DNA from: JAGQOZ01 sp041399205
Lineage (GTDB): Bacteria; Planctomycetota; Planctomycetia; Pirellulales; Pirellulaceae
Length of the DNA: 64,000 nt
Direction of reading: 5' to 3'
NCBI GenBank assembly: GCA_041399205.1
Contig: JAWKTK010000009.1
Span: 243,481 to 307,480, forward strand
The notes below the pieces were generated by a model. That model made no database searches. It was not told the DNA's origin and saw only the letters and a program-made list of their open reading frames with translations. This document shows positions 57,212 to 64,000 of the stretch, piece after piece; positions within the stretch are counted from its first letter, which is position 1, and each line of letters opens with the position of its first letter. A program made the translations under genes and the position numbers.

Positions 57212-57988
57212 CTAGGGACTTGGTTGCCCAGCTGTCGTGCCGCTGGAAGATTCCGTTTCTAAGGTGCAGCGTTCGCCCGCGTTCAGGCTCCGATCCAGAT
57301 TGTCGATCAACACCTTGACCGTGTACGTTCCCGTTTCGCCGTGTGGAAACGGCGAAACAAAATAGACTGTACCTTTTACTTTTCGATTCGCTTCGACAAA
57401 AAACACTTTGACCGTCTGCTCCAATTTGATGGTATTTCGCAACGAACGAGGTACCAGAAAATCGACGGACAATTGATTCAGATCGGCTACCACACAGACG
57501 GTCGGATCAACCGGACCAACGTATTCGCCGGGCTGCTTTTGATATTCAATGAGCACGCCATCAAACGGCGCTACAATACAATACTGTTGGCTCTCCGCCA
57601 GCAATCGCTCGTATTCCGCTGCAAACTGCAACGAGTTTTCTTGGGCTCGCAGCAACGACGCTTCGGCCAATTCGAAATCACGCCGAGCCATCTCCAGTTC
57701 GGTGTCGGTCGCATGGTTTCGCGAACGCAGGGCCGTCAATCGATCTAGCCGAGAACGCTGTGCGGCCAGATTCGCTTGGGCTGTGCGAGTTTCGCCCTGA
57801 GATTCTTTGGCCAGGCGAGCTTGTTCTAGGCGTCGTTCATGCACGGACGAATCCAGCCGAACCAGACATTCGCCCTGCCGCACGTGACTGCCCGGTGTCA
57901 CTTCCAGCGAAGAAACCACTCCGCTTAGCTGACACGCGACGTCCGAAATTCGAGCAGGGTTGACTGAATCCTGCCGCAGATACGCCAT
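57212..57988 (-). CDS. HlyD-family periplasmic adaptor
   Basis: 258 residues in this frame: a lipoyl domain (CQLSGVVSSLEVTPGSHVRQGECLV), an alpha-hairpin (QARLAKESQGETRTAQANLAAQRSRL), the second lipoyl half (VAPFDGVLIEYQKQPGEYVG), and a beta-barrel region (DFLVPRSLRNTIKLEQTVKV). The assembled frame lacks an export signal. In another frame just upstream, an ATG at 58082 with a GAGAG ribosome site encodes MFVSDWMYRHGMVVAALLQL ending in ATAQ. One extra base near 57990 separates the two, so the true gene is probably 57212-58082 with a cleaved signal peptide. Confidence 0.83.
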   Translation of the reverse strand: MAYLRQDSVNPARISDVACQLSGVVSSLEVTPGSHVRQGECLVRLDSSVHERRLEQARLAKESQGETRTAQANLAAQRSRLDRLTALRSRNHATDTELEMARRDFELAEASLLRAQENSLQFAAEYERLLAESQQYCIVAPFDGVLIEYQKQPGEYVGPVDPTVCVVADLNQLSVDFLVPRSLRNTIKLEQTVKVFFVEANRKVKGTVYFVSPFPHGETGTYTVKVLIDNLDRSLNAGERCTLETESSSGTTAGQPSP

Positions 57989-58311
57989 GAAATTTTACTG
58001 TCTGCGCAGTAGCAGCACCACAAAGCTGTAGCAACGCAGCCACTACCATCCCATGTCGGTACATCCAATCTGACACAAACATCTCTCTCTAAAACAAGGT
58101 CGTTCCAAGGCGAACAACGGAAAGTCTACGTCGGAACAATCGGCTTTTCCGAAATCAGGACGACGCCCAGCTTCAGAGGATAAATAGCGCAAAAACAATA
58201 CAAACCGAATTGTCCGTCTGTCTTGCGTCTGATCGAAGGAGCGGTTTTCTCTGGTTCGCACCCAACTGTCGGGGACTCGCCTGCGCCCGCGTAGTTTGAT
58301 GGATGGCCGTA

Positions 58312-58761
58312 TTATTGTTTCGACCGGACGGCAATTCGTTCGGCGTCGTAGGATTCAATCGCCTGAAACAGATCTTCGTTGTCTTTCGGTTCCATGACTT
58401 CAGTCAGCGCGAAGCCAGAGTAATAGGCCCCTAAAGGTTGTGCCTGACAGTGCAGACATTCTCCTTTTAGTGCCAACGTTTCCTGGTTACTGCGAACGAT
58501 AATCAGATACGCACCAGGTTCCAACGGTTTGGACGAATAGAACGATAGGCCTTGTAACGACATGTCCAACGTAATTCCCGCTACGCCAGCGTCTTGTTCG
58601 TCAGTCCGAAAAACCAGACAGGGTAGGTTTCGGCGATTGCGACTCTCAGATCTCTGGCCATCCGCTTCTACTTCGTGGCCGTAGGAAAAGGTTTGATTGA
58701 TGATGCGGCCCATGGCTCGGTTAAGCGTAACTTGCTTCTTCTTGGCGCTGGAAACCCACAT
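58312..58761 (-). CDS. PilZ-domain cyclic-di-GMP receptor
   Basis: 149 residues. The PilZ binding motifs are present: Arg37-x-x-x-Arg41 (RSESR) and Asp66-x-Ser68-x-x-Gly71 (DMSLQG), with the usual beta-barrel in between (LPCLVFRTD...GVAGITLDMS). It should bind cyclic di-GMP. It sits between the TolC-like and HlyD genes on the same strand, about 230-265 bases from each, so it is positioned to couple second-messenger level to the exporter. It has no other domain. Confidence 0.85.
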   Translation of the reverse strand: MWVSSAKKKQVTLNRAMGRIINQTFSYGHEVEADGQRSESRNRRNLPCLVFRTDEQDAGVAGITLDMSLQGLSFYSSKPLEPGAYLIIVRSNQETLALKGECLHCQAQPLGAYYSGFALTEVMEPKDNEDLFQAIESYDAERIAVRSKQ

Positions 58762-59025
58762 TGCTTCACCTTAGTTTTCGTAACGAAACGTCTCCGGAAG
58801 AACGAGTTTGCATTCATTCGCAACGGCTTATTGAAATCCCTAGCCGATCGGACAGGAAAACATACTCCACCGTGTCGACTTTGCTGAATAAAGTCCGATT
58901 GATACGGGAAACGGAATGGAGTGCACAACCTGGACCGGATTTGATGCCACAGTTCAGACGGTACTATCTGTTGCAATCGATACGAACGGCCTTGGCCAAT
59001 ATCACTTGCGCGAATGTCCCCTCGG

Positions 59026-60870
59026 CTAATTCGCAAAGCGAATGAACGCTCCTGTTGATCGCTGCAGGTCCAAAATTGCCAAATGAAAATCGATCGTAGC
59101 CAGCAACAGACCTTGTTCTTCTTGTAGCACTCGGTCTTGCGCCTGAAACAGATCATTTAGCTGTACTTGCCCCAAATTGGGATCATCTCCCAACATTTTC
59201 CAGCGGTCTTGCAGGTAATCCAGTTCTTGATTGGCTGCCGCCAACGATTCGTACCTGCTAGAGACGTTGGTCGAAGCGGCCGAGATATCTCGGATGGCCG
59301 ACTCTACGTCGGCGCGAACCGTTTCGTTCATTTCTCGCAGCAGGTGCCCTAATTGCGCAAGTTCCAATTCGCGTTCTTGGACCGCAGCTCGAGCGCTGCG
59401 GTTTGCTGCTGGACGCTCAAAAACAAGGCCCGCCGAAACGCCCGGTGTACCTCCGCTGAATTGATCGGACCACGCATTTGCCACGTCATTGTTGCCTTGC
59501 AGTCCGGCGATATAGGCTTCGCCCACAAAGTCCAATTTGGCTTTCATTTGATCGTGGGCCAGATTTAATTTCGCCTGAGCGATCCCCACTTGCGCATTCA
59601 AGTCCGCCAGCTCTGGTCGAGCTTGCAAGGCACGCTGCACTTCCGACTCTAGGTTCAGCTCTAGCGGAAATACCACAGGTGATTGCACTGGTACGAAGTC
59701 CAGATGGCGATTCTGTAACATCTGCGGGGCATTAACTAACGCCCGAAGTCGACTTTCATGGTTGCGAATCTTGGCGTCTACCGTAGTGATTTCCGCTCGA
59801 CGATTGGTTACCGCCGCTTTTACTCGGAAAATCTGGCTTTGAACCGCATCCAACGAAGCGCGGCTTTCCAGGATGACAGCAATCTCCTGAGCCCGCTTGA
59901 TGTGTCGCAGCCGCTGAAATCGTGACGCATGTTCAAAGTACAGCGACCAGTACGTTTCGGCAATGTCGTACAGTTGTTGCTGCAGTTCTTTGGCATATTC
60001 GGCTGCTGCGGCTTCCGTTTCGAAACTCGTCGCCAACACCAACGTGCGCTGCACATCAGTTACTCGGCCACGCAGCAACGGCTTGGTCACGCCGGCGCGA
60101 ATCCGTGACGTCGCTTGATTTGCCGGGGAAAAAAAGTTGGAATTGCTGTCCTTCAAACCAATCCGTTGGCCCACGCTGTATGACAATCCGTCACTTCGCT
60201 TGCCTCGCAGCCCCGCGTCCAATCCAATCACGCGGTCTTCCAATCGAGGTGGTCCGCCGGTTTGCAGAGTGCTTTCTACCGGGTCGTTGGTACGATTGAA
60301 ATTGCTTTCACTAAACAGCGTTGGGTCGGTGAACGCCGTCGCTTGCTGCAATTTGGCTTGAGCAATATGAGGCGTTAAAGCCACGGCTTGAATTCGCCCC
60401 GAATGCGCAACCGCCATCAACAGTAATTGCTCGACAGAAATCGGCAGCCCGTTGCAAACGCCTCCGGAACCGCGCACGACTAATTCGTCCCACCATGCCG
60501 CTTGGCTAAGAACCGGTTCCGGCTGCGGGAACCCATGCGATTCTTCGATCCTCTGTGGCGGCGACGTCAAGATTGGCGAGTGGACTTCGGTTTTGGCGAA
60601 CGAACGAACGGGTCTATTGTTGGCCGCTGGTAATTCGGTTAGACGAGGCAACCGAGTGGCTTGGGCAGCGGGTTTCGAGCGACCGAAGAAATGTTTCAAG
60701 GGTTGGGGGCCGGTCACGTTGGTTCGCTCTGTCGATGGTCGATTCTTTGGCGGACCAATCGATGCCACCGGGAATTCGGCCGCTGTTTGTGCGCGGCAGC
60801 ACATACTTCGCCCCAACAGGGCCGAAATCACCGCAACGGAGAATATCCAATGTCGAATTACGCTCATCAT
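59026..60870 (-). CDS. TolC-like outer membrane efflux protein
   Basis: 614 residues, exported (signal WIFSVAVISALLGRSMCCRAQ). A proline- and serine-rich region of about 110 residues precedes the TolC core of two long coiled-coil repeats. Typical features include LLMAVAHSGRIQAV at the start of the core, GVTKPLLRGR, ARPELADLNAQVGIAQAKLNLA, and paired repeats ending near ELDYLQDRWKMLGDDPNLGQVQLNDLFQAQDRVL. It would form the outer-membrane channel for the HlyD adaptors encoded downstream. I take the ATG at 60870 or 60867 (AAGGA adjacent); a GTG at 60924 is also open. Confidence 0.87.
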   Translation of the reverse strand: MMSVIRHWIFSVAVISALLGRSMCCRAQTAAEFPVASIGPPKNRPSTERTNVTGPQPLKHFFGRSKPAAQATRLPRLTELPAANNRPVRSFAKTEVHSPILTSPPQRIEESHGFPQPEPVLSQAAWWDELVVRGSGGVCNGLPISVEQLLLMAVAHSGRIQAVALTPHIAQAKLQQATAFTDPTLFSESNFNRTNDPVESTLQTGGPPRLEDRVIGLDAGLRGKRSDGLSYSVGQRIGLKDSNSNFFSPANQATSRIRAGVTKPLLRGRVTDVQRTLVLATSFETEAAAAEYAKELQQQLYDIAETYWSLYFEHASRFQRLRHIKRAQEIAVILESRASLDAVQSQIFRVKAAVTNRRAEITTVDAKIRNHESRLRALVNAPQMLQNRHLDFVPVQSPVVFPLELNLESEVQRALQARPELADLNAQVGIAQAKLNLAHDQMKAKLDFVGEAYIAGLQGNNDVANAWSDQFSGGTPGVSAGLVFERPAANRSARAAVQERELELAQLGHLLREMNETVRADVESAIRDISAASTNVSSRYESLAAANQELDYLQDRWKMLGDDPNLGQVQLNDLFQAQDRVLQEEQGLLLATIDFHLAILDLQRSTGAFIRFAN

Positions 60871-61209
60871 TCCTTTTTTTCGGCTGGCCGTTCGCCGGAA
60901 ATACACTGCATCAAACGCTTTCACTCGGGCGTCTTCGCCAACAGCCCAATAATAAGTTCAATCGCTACAGCCGGAATTCTCGGTGGATCAAGTTAATCCG
61001 TCACCAACTACCTTTTTGATTTGCCTTGCCCGTCTGCAATCCAAGCGATCAAGCAAACAACAGCCCGAAAACTCTTCCTATGCGGTAATGTTTCTGTAAC
61101 CGTTTATTGTCGCCGCATTGCTGGAGGCCCGGACCATCGGACGGATTGCGCAGCGGACCGTATCAGATTTCGGCCGAGTTTTCCAAGCTGACGAAGAGAA
61201 TCGCATCGC
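60871..61209. other. Divergent promoter region between TolC-like and giant DUF4347 genes
   Basis: About 340 bases without a gene separate the two divergent starts, so exporter and giant substrate could be co-regulated from here. I did not find a clear promoter pair or long palindrome. A purine-rich GAAGAGA lies about 12 bases before the ATG at 61210. Confidence 0.5.
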
Positions 61210-64000
61210 ATGATTGTCAGAATCCTAAACCGTCTAGACCACCTGCTGCGTCCTTGCCAAGATCCCGCGACGGATGGGAAAAGGGTAAGCCGTCTGAATG
61301 CGGTGGCGTTGGAACAACGCATTCTGTTTTCCGCCGTTCCTTTACCGCAACTCGATGCGCCGAACGAACCAAGCGATGAACTCGACACCGACTCTTTAGG
61401 CTCGTTCCATCAAGACTTGCAAGACAATCTAGACACTCAGCAAGACGTAGTGCACGCACCCGTTGCGGACAGCGTTGATGTTAGCCACGCGAACACCGCC
61501 GACATCGAATTAGTCTTTATTGATGATCGAATCGAAGACTTGCAGACTTTGTTGACCGATCTGGCCGACAATACAGACCCAGACCGAATCCTGGAGGTCG
61601 TGTTGCTGGACGGTTCGCGAGACGGTGTCGAACAAATCAGCCAGACCCTAGCGGAATACTCGAATGTATCCGCACTGCACTTGGTTTCGCACGGAGCGGA
61701 TGGGCAGATTCGACTGGGCAATACGGTTCTCAGCAGCGCTAATCTCGCTGGCTACGCCGGACAAATCGCCGGCTGGGCCGGATCGCTCAGTACGGATGCC
61801 GACCTGTTGATTTACGGTTGCGACGTCGCCCAAGATGAAGGCCGCTTGTTGGTCGACTCGCTAGCCGCCCTGACCGGAGCCGACGTGGCCGCCAGCGACG
61901 ATGACACGGGGCACGTGGATCTGGGCGGAGACTGGAGCTTTGAATACCGTGCCGGACTAGTCGAATCGACGGCGGTGCTCTCTGCAGATTTCCAAAGCCA
62001 GTGGGAACACCGTCTGGCCGTCTACACCGTCACCAACACACTGGACGACGGCAGCGTGGGTAGTCTGCGGTGGGCGATCGCGCAAACCAATGCCAACGTT
62101 GGCGCAGACACGATCGAGTTCAATATTGGTTCAGGCGCTGGTGGCTATGTCGATCCAGACTTGATTCCCGGAAACGGTGACGAGTACTGGGTGATTACGG
62201 TCGGCAGCGGGCTTCCAGCAATTTCTGACACGGTAACGATTGATGCGACAACGCAAACAGGCTGGGTCGACGGCAGTTTTCTACCGATCGTAATTGACGG
62301 GAACGGAGCAACCGACACCGGCCTGGACTTCCTGATCGGATCGGCTGGGTCGGTGGTTCGTGGCGTGGTCCTGCGCGATATGGACGACGACGCGATCAAC
62401 ATCCGCGCTGGCGCGGATGGAGTCAACATTACAGGGAACTTCATTGGCCAATTCAACAGCGATGGCTCAGATGCCGGTGATAGCAAAGCGAATGTGTATT
62501 CGGCGGTTCGCGTCTATAGTAATGACGTCACCGTGAGCGACAATTTGTTGGCGGGGAACGAGTTCGGTGTGCTGGTTCGTGGTAACGCGACGAATACGGT
62601 TATTCGCGGAAACTACATCGGAACGGACATCACCGGTGCGACGACGATTGGTTCGAATAACGACTACGGCATCAATATTTATGAGAATGCCAGCGGCACA
62701 ATGATCGGTGGCGCGACGCCCGCCGAAGGAAACGTCTTTGCTGGCATCAATATCAATTCGGTGACGCTTCGCAACGAAGCCAACGATAACGTCACGATCC
62801 AGAACAATGTCATCGGAGTATCAGCCGACGGGTCGACGCTGCTGGACCACAACGACAACAGCGGCAGTGCCATTTTTATCACCAACGGTGGCGACAATAC
62901 TCAAATCCTTGACAACCTGATTGCCGGCGCACGCTACGCCGGCATCGAATTGGACGCATCTGGTGTGTCGGACGGCACGGTAATCCAGGGCAACATTATC
63001 GGTACCGATGCGACGGGAACACAGAACTGGGGTGTCGGTGAAACCGGTATTCTGATCGAAAACGCCACCAATACTACCATCGGTGGTACGAACGCAGGCG
63101 AAGGAAATGTCGTCGCGTTCAGTGGCCAAATTGCTCCGCAGTACGGGGCCGGCGTTGCAATTCAAGACGGCGGCAGCGGGAACATCATTCGCGGCAATTC
63201 GATCTATTCCAATTCAATCCATGGCATCGACCTCAGTGCCGGAACGGTCATTGACGGAATCACCGCCAATGATCCCGGCGACGTGGATGCTGGCGGTAAC
63301 AATCTGCAAAACTGGGCCGAGATCAACTCGGTTTCTGCCAATGGAAGCAACGAGCTTGTATATGACATCGACACGACAACACTTGCTTCCGGTACCTATA
63401 CGATCGACTTCTACGCCAGCTCGGAGTTGGCAGCCGGAAAAGTGGCGGGACAACGGTATTTGGGTTCGATCACTGGCGTAGCTGATGGTCAAACATCACT
63501 TTCTGGTACCTTGATTGGCAGCTCGATTGCCGCCCATGAATACATCACGCTCGTGACCACCGACGCTTCGGGCAACTCGTCCGAGTTCTCAAACTACGCG
63601 GCTGTTACGCCGGAAACGATTACCGTCGACACAACGAGTGATGTCAGTGACGGCGATACGTCCAGTTTGGGAGCGCTGTTGGCGAACAAAGGCGCAGATG
63701 GATTTGTCTCGTTGCGCGAAGCAATTCAAGTCGCAAACAATCAGGCGGGAACACAAACTATCGAGTTTGGGATTTCGGGAAGTGGAACCCAAATCATTTC
63801 GCTTTCATCTTTACTGCCTCAAATCACCGATACGCTAACAATTGACGGCACGACGCAGACCGGTTGGATGGAACAGTCGTTCATGCCCATCGTCATCGAC
63901 GGCAACGACCAGTCGACTGGCCTACAACTGACAGACTCCGCCGACGGCAGCACGATCCGGGGTGTGATCCTCCGCGATTTCAGCAGTTACGGAATACTCA
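61210..64000 (+). CDS. Giant DUF4347 / beta-helix surface protein (3' end outside the window)
   Basis: Open from ATG 61210 to the end of the window, more than 930 codons with no stop. Residues 34-42 hold the planctomycete LEPR-XLL-type motif LEQRILFSA. A DUF4347 domain follows at about 98-258 (VFIDDRIEDLQTLL, LHLVSHGADGQIRLGN, LLIYGCDVAQDEG, DVAASDDDTG), as found at the N-terminus of very large secreted repeat proteins. From about 270, right-handed beta-helix repeats begin with SLRWAIAQTNANVGADTIEF. A second copy near 834 starts SLREAIQVANN and repeats the later TIDGTTQTGW and PIVIDGN segments. It is the likely cargo of the exporter encoded divergently. Confidence 0.88.
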   Translation, partial: MIVRILNRLDHLLRPCQDPATDGKRVSRLNAVALEQRILFSAVPLPQLDAPNEPSDELDTDSLGSFHQDLQDNLDTQQDVVHAPVADSVDVSHANTADIELVFIDDRIEDLQTLLTDLADNTDPDRILEVVLLDGSRDGVEQISQTLAEYSNVSALHLVSHGADGQIRLGNTVLSSANLAGYAGQIAGWAGSLSTDADLLIYGCDVAQDEGRLLVDSLAALTGADVAASDDDTGHVDLGGDWSFEYRAGLVESTAVLSADFQSQWEHRLAVYTVTNTLDDGSVGSLRWAIAQTNANVGADTIEFNIGSGAGGYVDPDLIPGNGDEYWVITVGSGLPAISDTVTIDATTQTGWVDGSFLPIVIDGNGATDTGLDFLIGSAGSVVRGVVLRDMDDDAINIRAGADGVNITGNFIGQFNSDGSDAGDSKANVYSAVRVYSNDVTVSDNLLAGNEFGVLVRGNATNTVIRGNYIGTDITGATTIGSNNDYGINIYENASGTMIGGATPAEGNVFAGININSVTLRNEANDNVTIQNNVIGVSADGSTLLDHNDNSGSAIFITNGGDNTQILDNLIAGARYAGIELDASGVSDGTVIQGNIIGTDATGTQNWGVGETGILIENATNTTIGGTNAGEGNVVAFSGQIAPQYGAGVAIQDGGSGNIIRGNSIYSNSIHGIDLSAGTVIDGITANDPGDVDAGGNNLQNWAEINSVSANGSNELVYDIDTTTLASGTYTIDFYASSELAAGKVAGQRYLGSITGVADGQTSLSGTLIGSSIAAHEYITLVTTDASGNSSEFSNYAAVTPETITVDTTSDVSDGDTSSLGALLANKGADGFVSLREAIQVANNQAGTQTIEFGISGSGTQIISLSSLLPQITDTLTIDGTTQTGWMEQSFMPIVIDGNDQSTGLQLTDSADGSTIRGVILRDFSSYGIL

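Overview
The window reads as chromosome of a planctomycete, most like the Pirellulaceae. Three large secreted proteins carry an N-terminal LEPR-XLL-type motif (LEDRKMMAGD, LEDRRMLA, LEQRILFSA). There is a PSCyt1/DUF1549/DUF1553 protein directly followed by a DUF1501 protein, an SHD1-domain protein, dockerin-like C-termini and a giant DUF4347 surface protein. No rRNA, tRNA, CRISPR array, transposase or prophage gene was seen.

Layout. 1-6.6 kb: end of a sensor kinase, a CBS protein, a leftward molybdoenzyme-maturation cluster (MaoC-like, MoaD-like, XdhC, MocA-like) and purE-purK. 6.6-13.7 kb: DNA glycosylase Tag, a repeat/dockerin surface protein, SHD1 protein, KDPG aldolase, a secreted unknown, a CDP-alcohol phosphotransferase and an aromatic/aspartate aminotransferase. 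14.1-20.3 kb: an ABC importer locus of the nitrate/taurine type with two binding proteins, one anchored by an OmpA domain, and a hairpin between binding protein and permease. 20.3-27.5 kb: palindromic repeats, a Wzz-like membrane protein, a fused esterase/SMP-30 protein beside a broken esterase paralogue, a GlpD-like oxidoreductase and an FG-GAP protein.

27.9-35.6 kb is the most striking region. It is one tightly packed operon encoding a BLUF blue-light sensor, an H-NOX haem sensor, two soluble histidine kinases, and four receiver proteins whose outputs are HDOD, a degenerate HD-GYP, none, and an intact HD-GYP. It looks like a planctomycete version of the H-NOX to cyclic-di-GMP network known from Shewanella and Vibrio, with a light sensor added.

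36-50 kb: a four-S1-domain RNA-binding protein, a 1741-residue metallopeptidase/VWA/dockerin protein, an SGNH hydrolase and the DUF1549-DUF1501-PPC gene set. 50-53.7 kb: a frameshifted LplT-like transporter and acetyl-CoA synthetase. 53.8-64 kb: a probable export locus (TolC-like protein, two HlyD adaptors, a PqqD-like/M50/HlyD membrane protein and a PilZ protein) divergent from a giant DUF4347 beta-helix gene that leaves the window. No ABC ATPase is present in that locus.

Caution: several genes carry single-base frameshifts, mostly readable as loss of one base from a short homopolymer. These may be assembly errors rather than true mutations. I therefore describe such genes by their reconstructed product and mark where the frame breaks.
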